Assembly (NCBI RefSeq): GCF_000411975.1 | Contig: NZ_ASXG01000099.1 | Coordinates: 62,001 to 126,000 of the forward strand | DNA from: Amycolatopsis orientalis DSM 43388 | Lineage (GTDB): Bacteria; Actinomycetota; Actinomycetes; Mycobacteriales; Pseudonocardiaceae | DNA length: 64,000 bases | Direction of reading: 5' to 3' | Shown: one piece after another, positions 25,927 through 36,247 of the stretch | Position numbering within the stretch: the stretch's first letter is position 1 | How the letters are laid out: each line of letters opens with the position of its first letter | Made by a program: the position numbers and the translations under genes | Notes under the pieces: model-generated | What the model was told of the DNA's origin: nothing | Databases searched by the model: none | The model's input: the letters and a program-made list of their open reading frames with translations, nothing else

Positions 25927-26826
25927 TCAGAAACCCAGCCGGCGCAGCTGCTTCGGGTCCCGCTGCCAGTCCTTGGCCACCTTGATGTGCAGGTCGAGAT
26001 AGACCTTCGTGCCCAGCAGCCGTTCGATGTGCTTGCGCGCGGTCGCGCCGACCTCGCGCAGCCGTTCGCCCTTGTGCCCGAGGATGATCCCCTTCTGGCT
26101 GGGGCGTTCCACGTACAGCAGCGCGTGGACGTCGATGAGGTCGTCGCGGTCCTCGCGCGGGAGCATTTCCTCGACGGTCACCGCGATGGAGTGCGGCAGT
26201 TCGTCGCGGACGCCTTCGAGCGCGGCTTCGCGGATCAGCTCGGCCACGAGGGTCTGCTCGGGCTCGTCGGTCAGTTCGCCGCCTGGGTACAGCTGCGGGC
26301 CCTCGGGAAGCCGCTGCACCAGCAGGTCGGCGACCGTCTGCACCTGGAAACCGTCCACAGCGGACACCGGCACGAGGTCGGCGAACTCCATCACGTCTTG
26401 CAGCGCGACCAGCTGCTCGGCGACCTGCTCCGGCTTCACCAGGTCGGTTTTGGTGACGATGCCGATCACCGGGGTGCGGCGGGCGATCTTCTTCAGCTCG
26501 GCGGCGATGAACCGGTCGCCGGGGCCGATTTTCTCGTTGGCCGGCACGCAGAACCCGACGACGTCCACTTCGGACCAGGTCTCGTGCACGATGTCGTTGA
26601 GCCGCTGGCCGAGCAGCGTGCGCGGGCGGTGCAGGCCCGGCGTGTCGATGATCACGAGCTGCGCGTCGTCGCGGTGCACGATGCCGCGGATGGCGTGCCG
26701 GGTGGTCTGCGGCTTGCTGGAGGTGATCGCGACCTTCGTGCCGACGAGCGCGTTCGTGAGCGTCGATTTGCCCGCGTTGGGGCGGCCGACGAAGCAGGCG
26801 AAACCGGAACGGTGCGGTTCGGTCAC
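25927..26826 (-). CDS. era: GTPase Era
   Basis: 299 residues. G1 GRPNAGKST, G2 in KPQTTRHAIRG, G3 DTPGLHRP, G4 TKTD and a C-terminal KH domain (GIILGHKGERLREVGATARK). Era assists 16S rRNA processing and 30S assembly. GTG 26824-26826 overlaps the stop of the upstream Cdd-like gene (GTGA). It is the last gene of the phoH-ybeY-corC-cdd-like-era operon. Confidence 0.97.
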   Translation of the reverse strand: MTEPHRSGFACFVGRPNAGKSTLTNALVGTKVAITSSKPQTTRHAIRGIVHRDDAQLVIIDTPGLHRPRTLLGQRLNDIVHETWSEVDVVGFCVPANEKIGPGDRFIAAELKKIARRTPVIGIVTKTDLVKPEQVAEQLVALQDVMEFADLVPVSAVDGFQVQTVADLLVQRLPEGPQLYPGGELTDEPEQTLVAELIREAALEGVRDELPHSIAVTVEEMLPREDRDDLIDVHALLYVERPSQKGIILGHKGERLREVGATARKHIERLLGTKVYLDLHIKVAKDWQRDPKQLRRLGF

Positions 26827-27161
26827 GAGTGCAGCACCTCGACCACGGCGCCGGACGGGTCGGCGAAGATGATCGGCGCGGCCTTGGAGACGTCGCGGAC
26901 CGCGTGCACGGACGCCTCGGCGACCAGCGCGTCGGCGGTGACCACGGCGGCGGCTTCGAGGCCTTCCGCACCGCTGGACAGCGCGGCGGCCACGGCGGCC
27001 TGCACGGCGGTGAGCTTGAACGACGGCTGGTCGACGGTGGCCGCGGCGTAGGTGCGGCCGTCGCTGTCGCGGACCGCGGCGCCTTCGTCCGCGCCGGTGC
27101 GGGCGCGGGCCGAACGGGCCAGCGTGACGAGCTTCTGGTCCTCGGCGTCGAGGTCAGGCAT
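26823..27161 (-). CDS. Degenerate cytidine deaminase-like protein (Rv2365c-type)
   Basis: 112 residues with the cytidine-deaminase fold pattern (GAAVRDSDGRTYAAATVDQP, then KLTAVQAAVAAALSSGAEG). The zinc-binding C/H-A-E motif reads V-Q-A, and there is no PCxxC, so it is unlikely to deaminate nucleosides. The mycobacterial equivalent sits at the same place, directly before era. ATG 27159-27161 has AGGAG about nine bases upstream and overlaps the preceding gene by eight bases. Confidence 0.8.
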   Translation of the reverse strand: MPDLDAEDQKLVTLARSARARTGADEGAAVRDSDGRTYAAATVDQPSFKLTAVQAAVAAALSSGAEGLEAAAVVTADALVAEASVHAVRDVSKAAPIIFADPSGAVVEVLHS

Positions 27162-28479
27162 GTTCGACTCTCCTGTCGTGTTCTTCGGGCTGGGGCGGGC
27201 GGGTGCGCGGGCGCGCCGACGACGGCCGGACGACCACGGACGTGATGCGCATCCGGCCGCGGCGGTCCTTGCCCCCTTCGGCGAACAGCCGAAGGCCGGC
27301 GACCTCGGCTTCGGCCCCCGGCAGCGGGACCCTACCCAGTCGCTCGGCGAGCAGCCCGCCGACGGTCTCCACGTCATGGTCTTCGAGGTCGATGCCGAAC
27401 AGTTCGCCGAGGTCGTCGACGCCGAGCCGGGACGACACGCGGACCGAACCGTCCTCGAGCTCCTCGATTTCGGGGCGCTCGTCGGCGTCGGATTCGTCGG
27501 TGATCTCGCCGACGATCTCCTCGAGGATGTCCTCGATGGTGAGCAGGCCGGCGGTGCCGCCGTACTCGTCCACCGCGATCGCCATGTGGTTGTGCGTGCG
27601 CTGCATTTCCTTGAGCAGCTCGTCGAGCCGTTTGGAGTCGGGCACGAAGCTCGCCGGGTTCATCACCGCGCCGACGACCGTGCTCGGCCCGTCCGGGCTC
27701 ATGTACTCGGGCATCAGGTCTTTGATGTTGACCACGCCGACGATGTCGTCCACCGAGTCGTCGATCACCGGGACGCGGGTAAAGCCGGTGCGCAGCGCGA
27801 GCGCGAGGGCCTGGCGCACGGTTTTGGTGCGTTCGATCCACACGATCTCGGTCCGCGGCACCATGACCTCGCGCGCGACGGTGTCGCCGAGTTCGAACAC
27901 CGAGTGGATCATCTCGCGTTCGGAGTCCTCGACGACGCCGCGTTCCTGGGCGAGGTCGACCAGTTCGCGCAGTTCGACTTCGGACGTGAACGGGCCTTCG
28001 CGGAAGCCGCGGCCGGGGGTGATCGCGTTGCCGAGCACGATCAGCAGCCGCGACAGCGGGCCGAGGACGGTGCCGAGGGCGCGGACCGGTCCGGCGACGA
28101 TCGTGCCGACGCGGTACGGGTGCTGGCGGCCGATGGTGCGCGGGCCGACGCCGATGAGGACGTAGCTGACCACGACCATGACGACCGCGGACACCAGGAT
28201 CGCGAGCCACAGCCGGTCGAACCAGGCGACGAAGGACACGGTGACCAGCACCGTGGCGGTGAGTTCGCAGGCCAGCCGCAGCAGGAGCAGCAGGTTGATG
28301 TGCCTGCGGCGTTCGGCGACGACCGCGGCGAGCTGGCGGGCTCCGACGCGGCCGTTGCGGACGAGGCCGTCGACTCGGGCTTGCGACACCGTGCCGACCG
28401 CGGCGTCCGCGGCGGCGAACACGCCCGCGAGCAGCACCAGCGTCACCGCGACGACGACCTGTGCCGGGGGGTTTCCCAT
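27154..28479 (-). CDS. CNNM/CorC (hemolysin-like) family protein with CBS pair
   Basis: 441 residues. A CNNM transmembrane domain with about four segments (1-140) is followed by two CBS domains (about 195-320; VMVPRTEIVWIERTKTV and DEYGGTAGLLTIEDILEEIV) and a C-terminal CorC_HlyC FAD-binding-like domain (GSVRVSSRLGVDDLGELFGI). Members are linked to magnesium and cobalt efflux or ion balance. It is nine bases downstream of ybeY in the same operon, the position of Rv2366c. Confidence 0.93.
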   Translation of the reverse strand: MGNPPAQVVVAVTLVLLAGVFAAADAAVGTVSQARVDGLVRNGRVGARQLAAVVAERRRHINLLLLLRLACELTATVLVTVSFVAWFDRLWLAILVSAVVMVVVSYVLIGVGPRTIGRQHPYRVGTIVAGPVRALGTVLGPLSRLLIVLGNAITPGRGFREGPFTSEVELRELVDLAQERGVVEDSEREMIHSVFELGDTVAREVMVPRTEIVWIERTKTVRQALALALRTGFTRVPVIDDSVDDIVGVVNIKDLMPEYMSPDGPSTVVGAVMNPASFVPDSKRLDELLKEMQRTHNHMAIAVDEYGGTAGLLTIEDILEEIVGEITDESDADERPEIEELEDGSVRVSSRLGVDDLGELFGIDLEDHDVETVGGLLAERLGRVPLPGAEAEVAGLRLFAEGGKDRRGRMRITSVVVRPSSARPRTRPPQPEEHDRRVEHA

Positions 28480-28488
28480 CGTCGGAGC

Positions 28489-29036
28489 CTAGGGCGTTTC
28501 CCCGGGCCGCGGCGCGTCGAGCCCGGCGATGCCGAGCACGCGGTCGTCGACGTCGCGCTGCACGTTGCGCGCCTCGTGCGCGGCGACCGCGGCCTGGAAT
28601 TCGCCGAGGATCCGCTTCTGCAGCCCGAACATCTCGCGTTCCTCGGCGGGTTCGGCGTGGTCGTAGCCGAGCAGGTGGAGGCAGCCGTGGACGGTGAGCA
28701 GGTGCAGCTCGTCGATCAGCCGGTGGCCCGCGGTTTTCGCCTGGTCTTTGGCGAAGGCCGGGCAGAGCACGATGTCGCCGAGCAGCGCCGGGGAGGAGTC
28801 GGGCGCGTCGGGGCGGCGGGAGGAGTCGAGTTCGTCCATCGGGAAGGCCATGACGTCGGTGGGCCCGGGCAGGTCCATCCAGCGTTCGTGGAGGTCTTCC
28901 ATCACCTCGAGGGTGACGCACAGGATGGACAGCTCGGCGAGCGGGCTGACCTCCATTTTCTCCAGGGTGTAGCGCGCGGCGGAGACGATCGACGCCTCGT
29001 CGACGTCGACGCCGGATTCGTTGGCGATCTCGATGC

Positions 29037-29040
<4 letters not shown>
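28489..29040 (-). CDS. ybeY: Endoribonuclease YbeY (rRNA maturation)
   Basis: 183 residues. The metal site H-x3-H-x5-H is complete ([11 protein letters not shown]), and the conserved [11 protein letters not shown] region precedes it. YbeY matures 16S rRNA 3' ends and supports ribosome quality control. ATG 29038-29040 overlaps the phoH stop (ATGA). The extra C-terminal tail of about 30 residues is common in actinobacteria. Confidence 0.95.
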
Positions 29041-30110
<1,070 letters not shown>

Positions 30111-30176
30111 TTCGCAAGTCGACGTACAGGGACTCTTGAATGCTACTTGCCCTGCTCCCCGGCCCGCAGCCCGGTT

Positions 30177-30554
30177 TCAGTGCACCCCGGCCTGCGGCCG
30201 CCCGAACAATCCGAGCTGTTCCCCGCCCAGGACGTGGGCGTGCACATGGAAGACCGTCTGCCCGGCGTCGGCGTCGGTGTTGAACACCACCCGATACCCG
30301 CTCTCGGCGATCCCCTCGAGCTCCGCCACCTTCCGCGCGGTCAGCAACACCGCGCTCAGCAGCTGCGGATCCGCCTCCGCCAGCTCCCCGACGTTCCGGT
30401 ACCTCTTCCGCGGCACCACGAGCACATGCACCCGGGCCTGCGGATTGATGTCGCGGAACGCGAACGTGGCGTCGTCCTGGTACACCACGTCCGCCGGAAT
30501 CTCCCCGGCAATGATCCGCTCGAACAACGTCTCGGAAGCCTCGCCATCGCTCAT
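30177..30554 (-). CDS. HIT family protein (histidine-triad nucleotide hydrolase)
   Basis: 125 residues. The histidine triad reads HVHAHVL near the C-terminus, and CIF-like FERIIAGEIPADVVYQDD starts the domain. HINT-type enzymes hydrolyse AMP-lysine or adenosine phosphoramidates. ATG 30552-30554. It is 66 bases upstream of phoH on the same strand and separated from rsmE by a hairpin-rich gap. Confidence 0.93.
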   Translation of the reverse strand: MSDGEASETLFERIIAGEIPADVVYQDDATFAFRDINPQARVHVLVVPRKRYRNVGELAEADPQLLSAVLLTARKVAELEGIAESGYRVVFNTDADAGQTVFHVHAHVLGGEQLGLFGRPQAGVH

Positions 30555-30686
30555 GCGCCCACCCTACAAACACCACCCAGCAAGCACCCAGGCGAGAGAC
30601 GAACGAAACGCAACCACCCCACGCACCCACGCACCCACGCACCCACGCAACGGATGAACGAGACGCAGCCACCGCACCGTGGGGGT

Positions 30687-30707
30687 CCGGGGGGCTCGGC
30701 CCCCCGG
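30687..30707 (-). terminator. GC-rich stem-loop between rsmE and HIT
   Basis: CCGGGGGGC (30687-30695), loop TCG, GCCCCCCGG (30699-30707): a perfect 9-bp stem. It lies about 280 bases after the rsmE stop and is the second hairpin on that transcript. Confidence 0.6.
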
Positions 30708-30767
30708 GAGCAATAGCGAAACCAGCGGCGGCGAAGAATCGCGCCAGCGATTCGAAGACGCCGCGGC

Positions 30768-30796
30768 GCGGTGGAGCCTGGGGGTCGCTCCACCGC
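30768..30796 (-). terminator. Second stem-loop downstream of rsmE
   Basis: GCGGTGGAGC (30768-30777) and GCTCCACCGC (30787-30796) form a perfect 10-bp stem with a nine-base loop, about 190 bases after the rsmE stop. Probably part of a tandem terminator of the hrcA-dnaJ-rsmE operon. Confidence 0.55.
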
Positions 30797-30983
30797 CGCC
30801 GCGGCTCCGCCGGACCGAGGGGGGAGGTGCCCGGCGGGGTTCGGGTTCGCGTACTCGAGGGTAATGCCCGGCTGCGGGCGGCCTGAAACCCTCGGGTTCG
30901 CACGTTGCGAAGCAGAGTAGCTGGCGGGGGTGCGGCGCGCCATCACCTGGCGTGGATGTTGGGGGTTTCGCGGGGTGCGGCGG

Positions 30984-31736
30984 TCAGTGCCAGCGGCCGG
31001 TGAGGACGCCCAGCGCGCCTAGTGCGACAGCGGCCGCGGTGGAGGTGCGCAGGACGGTGGGACCGAGGCGAACCGGTACGGCTCCGGCGGCTTCGAGGGT
31101 GGCGAGTTCGTCGTCGGTGATGCCGCCTTCGGGGCCGACGACGAGGAGGAGGTCGCCGCCGTCGGGCAGTTCGAGGTCGGTGAGTTTGCTGGTGACGCCG
31201 GATTCGAGGACGAGGGTCGCGGACATCGTGGCGGCGAGTTGCGCGAGTTCGCGGGTGCCTGCTGGTTCGGCGACGGCGGGCACGTGGGCCCGGCGGGCTT
31301 GTTTGGCGGCTGAGCGGGCGGTGGCGCGCCAGCGGGCGAGGGCTTTTTCGCCGCGGGGTCCGTCGTCCCAGCGGGCGACGCTGCGGGCGGCGCGCCAGGG
31401 CACGATCGCGTCCGCGCCGGCTTCGGTGGCGAGTTCGACGGCCAGTTCGCCGCGGTCGCCTTTGGCGAGCGCCTGGGCGACGTGGACGCGCAGCGCGGGC
31501 GGTTCTTCGTGCCAGCGTTCGAGAACGGTGAGGGTGACCGAGGCCGCGCGGCCCGCTTCGACGGCGTCGACGGCGCAGCGGGCCATCGCGCCGGCGCCGT
31601 CGGAGAGCACGAGCTGCTCGCCGACGCGCAGCCGGCGCACCGTGGCCGCGTGCCGGGCTTCCTCGCCGTCGAGCAGTGCTCGGCCTTCGGCGGGCACTTC
31701 CGGGGCGAGGAAGACCGGCAGGGTGGTGTCCGGCAC
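30984..31736 (-). CDS. rsmE: 16S rRNA (uracil-1498-N3)-methyltransferase RsmE
   Basis: 250 residues. An N-terminal PUA-like domain (EEARHAATVRRLRVGEQLVLSD) is followed by a SPOUT methyltransferase domain with the knot motifs LLLVVGPEGGITDDEL and RLGPTVLRTSTAAAVAL. It methylates U1498 in the decoding centre. GTG 31734-31736 lies two bases after the dnaJ stop. The hrcA-dnaJ-rsmE order is conserved in actinobacteria. Confidence 0.95.
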   Translation of the reverse strand: MPDTTLPVFLAPEVPAEGRALLDGEEARHAATVRRLRVGEQLVLSDGAGAMARCAVDAVEAGRAASVTLTVLERWHEEPPALRVHVAQALAKGDRGELAVELATEAGADAIVPWRAARSVARWDDGPRGEKALARWRATARSAAKQARRAHVPAVAEPAGTRELAQLAATMSATLVLESGVTSKLTDLELPDGGDLLLVVGPEGGITDDELATLEAAGAVPVRLGPTVLRTSTAAAVALGALGVLTGRWH

Positions 31737-31738
31737 AG

Positions 31739-32902
31739 TCAGCGGTTCTTCGCGCGCAGCTTGGAGAACAGGCCGCCGTGCTTGCTGCCGTTGGCGGCGA
31801 GCGTCGGGACCTCTTCGCCGCGCTGCTGGGCCAGGTCGACGAGCAGGTCGCGCTGGGCCTCGTCGAGTTTGGTCGGCACCACGACGTCGATGTGGACGTG
31901 CAGGTCGCCGCGGCCGTCGACGCGGCCGGACGAGCGCAGCCGCGGCATGCCCTTGCCGGTGAGCACCAGTTCGGTGTTGGGCTGGGTGCCGGGCTCGATG
32001 TCGAGTTCGTAGTCGCCGTCGACCAGGGTGGCGATCGGGACGGTCGCGCCGAGCGCCGCGGTGGTCATCGGGATGCGGAAGTTGCAGTGCAGGTCGTTGC
32101 CCTCGCGGACGAACACCTCGTGCGGGGCCTCGTCGATCTCGACGTAGAGGTCGCCCGCCGGGCCGCCGCCGGGGCCGACCTCGCCCTGGCCGGACAGCCG
32201 GATCCGCATGCCGTCGCCGACGCCCGGCGGGATCTTCGCGGTGACTCCGCGGCGCGACCGGATCCGGCCGTCGCCGCCGCACTGGCGGCAGGGGTCGGGG
32301 ATGACCTCGCCGAAGCCGCGGCACACCGGGCAGGGGCGCGCGGTGACGACCTGGCCGAGGAACGACCGCTGCACGGACTGGACCTCGCCGGCCCCGCCGC
32401 AGGTGTCGCAGGTTTTGGTGCTCGTGCCCTCGGCGGTTCCCGCGCCGCGGCACAGGTCGCAGACGATCGCGGTGTCGACGGTGATCTCGCGGTCGACGCC
32501 GGTCGCGCATTCCTCGAGGGTGAGGCCGAGCCGGATCAGCGCGTCGGAGCCGGGCTGCACGCGGCTGCGCGGCCCGCGGCCGCGTCCGCCGCCTCCGCCT
32601 GCCGCGCCGAAGAAGGCGTCCATGATGTCGCCGAGCCCGCCGAAGCCGGCGAACGGGTCGCCGCCCCCGCCGCCGCGGCCGCCCGGGTCCATCGGGTCGC
32701 CGCCGAGGTCGACGATCTTGCGCTTCTGCGGATCGGAGAGCACCTCGTACGCGGTGGTCACCTCGCCGAAGCGGTGCTGGGCGTCCTCCGACGGGTTCAC
32801 GTCGGGGTGGAGCTCGCGGGCCAGCTTGCGGTACGCGCGCTTGATCTCCTGATCGCTCGCGTTCTTGGCCACCCCGAGGATCCCGTAGTAGTCCCTCGCC
32901 AC
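31739..32902 (-). CDS. dnaJ: Molecular chaperone DnaJ (DnaJ2)
   Basis: 387 residues: J domain (1-70) with the HPD motif (ELHPDVN), a Gly-rich linker (RGGGGGDPF), a zinc-finger region with four C-x2-C-x-G-x-G repeats ([32 protein letters not shown]), then the C-terminal substrate-binding domains. It is the DnaK co-chaperone. GTG 32900-32902 is preceded by AAGGAGAAGG. The gene lies 51 bases downstream of hrcA. Confidence 0.97.
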   Translation of the reverse strand: MARDYYGILGVAKNASDQEIKRAYRKLARELHPDVNPSEDAQHRFGEVTTAYEVLSDPQKRKIVDLGGDPMDPGGRGGGGGDPFAGFGGLGDIMDAFFGAAGGGGGRGRGPRSRVQPGSDALIRLGLTLEECATGVDREITVDTAIVCDLCRGAGTAEGTSTKTCDTCGGAGEVQSVQRSFLGQVVTARPCPVCRGFGEVIPDPCRQCGGDGRIRSRRGVTAKIPPGVGDGMRIRLSGQGEVGPGGGPAGDLYVEIDEAPHEVFVREGNDLHCNFRIPMTTAALGATVPIATLVDGDYELDIEPGTQPNTELVLTGKGMPRLRSSGRVDGRGDLHVHIDVVVPTKLDEAQRDLLVDLAQQRGEEVPTLAANGSKHGGLFSKLRAKNR

Positions 32903-32953
32903 GTTGCTCTGCCTTCTCCTTCGTGTTCCGCCACGTCCCCGGCCTGCCGCCGG

Positions 32954-33979
32954 TCAGCGGCCGGACAGGATCTGCCCCACGTAGTTGGCGACCGCGCGGA
33001 CCGCCGCGATCGTGCCGGGGTAGTCCATCCTGGTCGGCCCGACGACGCCCATTCCCCCGAGCAGCATGTCGTCCCGGCCGTAGCCGATCGACACGACCGA
33101 GGTGCTGCGCATCTGCTCGTCCTCATTTTCCTCGCCGATGAGCACGGTGACCGCACCGGGGTTGCGGGCCGCGGCGAGCAGCTTCAGCACCACCACCTGT
33201 TCCTCGAGCGCTTCGAGCACCTGGCGCAGCGACCCGGGGAAGTCCGCGACGTTGCGGGTGAGGTTCCCGGTGCCGCCGAGCACGATCCGCTCCTCCGGGT
33301 GCTCGACCAGCGATTCGACCAGTGTGGTGCAGATCCGGGTGAGGTGGTCGCGCAGGTCCGGCGGCGCGCCCTCGGGCAGTTCGGCCACGTTCGCCGCCGC
33401 GTCGGACAGCCGCCGCCCGGCGAGCGCGCCGTTGAGCACGGTGCGCAGGCGCAGCACGGTCTCCTCGGTGACCACGTCGCCGAGGTCGACGGTGCGCTGG
33501 TCGACCCGGCCGGAGTCGGTGATCAGCACGAGCATGAGCCGCGCCGGCGTGAGCGGGACCACTTCGAGGTGGCGCGCGACGGTGTTGGTGAGCATCGGGT
33601 ACTGCACCACCGCGACCTGGCGGGTGAGCTGGGCGAGCAGCCGGACCGACCGGCGCAGCACGTCGTCGAGGTCGGTGCCCGAGTCGAGGAAGGTGGTGAT
33701 CGCGCGCCGCTCGGCCGCGGACAGCGGCTTGATCTCCGACAGCCGGTCGACGAACAGCCGGTACCCCTTGTCGGTGGGGATCCTTCCGGCGCTGGTGTGC
33801 GGCTGGGCGATGTAGCCCTCTTCCTCCAGGGCGGCCATGTCGTTGCGCACAGTGGCGCTGGAAACACCGAGGTTGTGCCGCTCGACGATCGTCTTCGAGC
33901 CGACCGGCTCCTGATTGGCGACGTAATCGGCGACGATCGCGCGCAGCACCTCGAAGCGACGCTCTTCCGTGTTCGCCAC
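32954..33979 (-). CDS. hrcA: Heat-inducible transcription repressor HrcA
   Basis: 341 residues. An N-terminal winged helix ([20 protein letters not shown], then [20 protein letters not shown]) and the HrcA dimerisation domain (e.g. [20 protein letters not shown]). Represses class I heat-shock genes by binding CIRCE. GTG 33977-33979 is supported by AAGGAGG five bases upstream; an earlier start would add 11 residues. I see no CIRCE element (TTAGCACTC inverted repeat) in its own upstream region, so it may not be self-regulated. Confidence 0.96.
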   Translation of the reverse strand: MANTEERRFEVLRAIVADYVANQEPVGSKTIVERHNLGVSSATVRNDMAALEEEGYIAQPHTSAGRIPTDKGYRLFVDRLSEIKPLSAAERRAITTFLDSGTDLDDVLRRSVRLLAQLTRQVAVVQYPMLTNTVARHLEVVPLTPARLMLVLITDSGRVDQRTVDLGDVVTEETVLRLRTVLNGALAGRRLSDAAANVAELPEGAPPDLRDHLTRICTTLVESLVEHPEERIVLGGTGNLTRNVADFPGSLRQVLEALEEQVVVLKLLAAARNPGAVTVLIGEENEDEQMRSTSVVSIGYGRDDMLLGGMGVVGPTRMDYPGTIAAVRAVANYVGQILSGR

Positions 33980-34200
33980 CGGCACCTCCTTCGCGGTCCT
34001 CCTGCTCCTCACAACGAGTTTACGGACCCGTCAGTGCCCGGCGCGCCCTCCGGTCCCGCCGCCCCCGGGTAAAAGGGAGGCAAACAATTTTCAATAGCGA
34101 CGAACCGGGCAACTCGGATCTTCGCTTGCACGGGGAACCGAGAGCCGGTTTTCTGCCTCGGAAAGACTATGAACCGCCCCAGCCGAAAGCAGTGGCCGAC

Positions 34201-34695
34201 ATGAACGCACTTTCTCCCGAAATCGCCGAAATCCGGCAGCGGGCCGCCGAGGCACAGGAACGGCTGAAGCACGTGTCGGCGACCGCGACGAGCCCGGACG
34301 GCGCGGTCACCGCGACCGTCAACACCGCCGGTGCGCTGCAGGAACTCCAGTTCGGCTCCCGCGCCGACGAGATGCCGCGCGCCGCCCTCGCGGCCGCCGT
34401 GCTGGCCACCGCCCGGCGCGCCCAGGCCCAGGCGGCGCAGCAGCTGACCGCGATCATGGCCCCGGTGATCGGCGAGCACAGCGACGCCATGAAATTCCTC
34501 GAGGAACAAATCCCGGAACCGGAGGTTCCGGAGGAAACGGCCCCGCCTTCGCCGCCGCAGCCGCAATTTTTCGACGCGCAGGACGATTCCGCTCCGCCCG
34601 CCCGGCCCGCTCCGCCGTCCCGGCCCGCCCGCCCGGCGCCGGACCCGACGGACGACGACTACTACGGCGGCGGCTCGATCCTGGGGAGGAACTGA
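34201..34695 (+). CDS. YbaB/EbfC-like protein of a type VII secretion substrate locus
   Basis: 164 residues. The first 105 or so resemble YbaB-like DNA-binding proteins (IRQRAAEAQERLKHVSATAT, then GAVTATVNTAGALQELQFG). A proline-rich acidic tail follows (VPEETAPPSPPQPQ, ending DDDYYGGGS). Such proteins often open gene sets for WXG100/EspC-like substrates in actinobacteria. Its stop overlaps the next start (TGATG). ATG 34201 is the family-like start but has no clear ribosome binding site. Role unknown. Confidence 0.7.
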   Translation: MNALSPEIAEIRQRAAEAQERLKHVSATATSPDGAVTATVNTAGALQELQFGSRADEMPRAALAAAVLATARRAQAQAAQQLTAIMAPVIGEHSDAMKFLEEQIPEPEVPEETAPPSPPQPQFFDAQDDSAPPARPAPPSRPARPAPDPTDDDYYGGGSILGRN

Positions 34696-35018
34696 TGGCG
34701 GACGGGTACCAAGTCCACCTCGACGCGTTGCAGCAGCACAAGAGCGACGTGCAGGACATCGCGCAGGGCGTGCACACCGCGGCGCAGGCGTGCGCCGCGG
34801 GCCAGGCCGTGGGCGACCTTTCGTTCGGCATCATCGGGCAGCCCTTCGCCGCGGTGATGGAGACGTTCACCGGGTCCGCCGGCATCTTCATCGGCCAGGT
34901 CGCGGCCGCCGCGGACGACATCGCCGACCGGCTGCAGAGCGCGCACGACGCCTACGACACCCACGAGCAGCACGCGAAGAGCACGATCGACGGCTTCGGC
35001 AAGGAGATCCCGGCATGA
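34695..35018 (+). CDS. EspC-like type VII secretion target (DUF2580)
   Basis: 107 residues, helical hairpin protein of the ESX-1 EspC family: YQVHLDALQQHKSDVQDIAQ, the turn near QPFAAVMETFTG, and a second helix VAAAADDIADRLQSAHDAYD. No signal peptide, as expected for T7SS targets. It starts within the previous stop codon with GGGGAGG upstream and overlaps the next gene (ATGA). No ESX secretion machinery is encoded in this window, so export would need a distant system. Confidence 0.75.
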   Translation: MADGYQVHLDALQQHKSDVQDIAQGVHTAAQACAAGQAVGDLSFGIIGQPFAAVMETFTGSAGIFIGQVAAAADDIADRLQSAHDAYDTHEQHAKSTIDGFGKEIPA

Positions 35019-36247
35019 GCGGCAACCCGCTGGTCGCGACGGCCGAAGCGCCGTCCGGGGCCACGACGAACATGGGTTCCTCGGACAACGAATGGAACAA
35101 CCTCAACGCGCAGACCTCCGGGTCCGGGATCTTCAACGACGTGGCGGCGACGATCACCGACGCCCGCGCCGGGGACTGGGTCAACCTGGGGCTGGACGCC
35201 GTCACCGACGGCCTGGACCTGCTCGGGGTGGCGATGGACCCGCTCGGCGCGCTCGCCAGCGCGGGCGTGGGCTGGCTCATCGAGCACATCAGCTTCCTGA
35301 AGGACGGCCTGGACAAGCTCGCCGGCAATCCCGAAGCGGTCACGGCCAAGGCCACGACCTGGGAGAACATCGCCAAGCAGCTCGAGAAAAGCGCGGGCGA
35401 GTACGAGCAGGCCGCGGCGAAAGTCCGGCCGGACTTCCAGGGCCAGGGCGGTTCGGCCTACCAGAACACCGCCGCGGGGTACGTGGCGACGCTGAAGGGC
35501 GCGTCCGGGCAGGCCAAGGGCACCTCGGCAGGCATGCAGGTGGCCGCCGCGCTGGTCGGGACCGAGCGGGGCATCATCCGCGACATGATCTCGTCGTTCG
35601 TCGGCGAGCTGATCGTCAAGGGCCTCGCCGCGCTCGCTGCCTCGTGGTGCACCTTCGGCGGCACGATCGCCGCGTTCATCGCCGACACGGTCGTCGAGGG
35701 CGGGATCCTGGCCGAGAAGATCTCCAGCCGGATCGCGAAGGTGGTCGAGCAGCTCGACAAGCTCGCGCAGAAGGCGGGCAAGGCGAAGAGCGCGATCGAG
35801 GACGCGTCGAACGCGCTCAAGAAGATCGGCAAGGGCGCGGACAAGCTGACCGACAAGAGCGTGGACGTGGCCGCGCGCGCGGAGCAGAAGGGCCTCGACG
35901 CCAAGAGCGCCGCGCGCGACGCCGGGAAGTCGCATGTGGACGAGTCGGTGCCGGACAAGGCCGAACGGTGGCACGACGCGTGGAAGGACAAGATCCCGGG
36001 CCAGGAAAAGCTGGAGGACCACGTCAAGCCCTACACCGAGGACGGCAGGCACGCGCTCAGCCCCAACAGCTGGAACGACCCGGCGCAGGCCGGGAAGCCG
36101 GCCTGGAACCGGGCCGACACCATCGGCGTGGTCACCGAAGGACGCCGCCAGGAGAACGAGCAGATCGACCGCGCCCGCGAGTCCGCGGAGTCCTACGAGA
36201 AGGAGCGGGCGAAGGAAGAGCGCGGCGGCGAAGGCGAGCCGAAATGA
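35015..36247 (+). CDS. Large WXG100/PPE-like type VII secretion-associated protein
   Basis: 410 residues. The N-terminal 90 residues include DVAATITDARAGDWVNLGLD. A WXG-like helical domain (about 95-190; TTWENIAKQLEKSAGEYEQA, then WG-less turn PDFQGQGGSAYQN) is followed by two hydrophobic stretches (about 190-235) and a long Lys/Glu-rich coiled C-terminus (KVVEQLDKLAQKAGKAKSAI, then KERAKEERGGEGEPK). No toxin motif is recognised in the C-terminal 120 residues. ATG 35015 overlaps the upstream stop, and the 3' end overlaps the next start (ATGA). Confidence 0.65.
   Translation: MSGNPLVATAEAPSGATTNMGSSDNEWNNLNAQTSGSGIFNDVAATITDARAGDWVNLGLDAVTDGLDLLGVAMDPLGALASAGVGWLIEHISFLKDGLDKLAGNPEAVTAKATTWENIAKQLEKSAGEYEQAAAKVRPDFQGQGGSAYQNTAAGYVATLKGASGQAKGTSAGMQVAAALVGTERGIIRDMISSFVGELIVKGLAALAASWCTFGGTIAAFIADTVVEGGILAEKISSRIAKVVEQLDKLAQKAGKAKSAIEDASNALKKIGKGADKLTDKSVDVAARAEQKGLDAKSAARDAGKSHVDESVPDKAERWHDAWKDKIPGQEKLEDHVKPYTEDGRHALSPNSWNDPAQAGKPAWNRADTIGVVTEGRRQENEQIDRARESAESYEKERAKEERGGEGEPK

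Larger units (their letters stand above)
30555..30983. other. Intergenic region with microrepeat and two hairpins
   Basis: 430 bases. It contains four to five copies of ACGCACCC (30621-30648) and the two strong stem-loops listed separately. The HIT promoter must lie at the left end. No gene is supported. Confidence 0.5.

Noticed and set aside
30615-30655. ACGCACCC microrepeat as a functional element
   Set aside because: Simple slippage-prone repeat without conserved structure; no support for a function.
33980-34200. Expected CIRCE element upstream of hrcA
   Set aside because: No TTAGCACTC-like inverted repeat is present in this interval.
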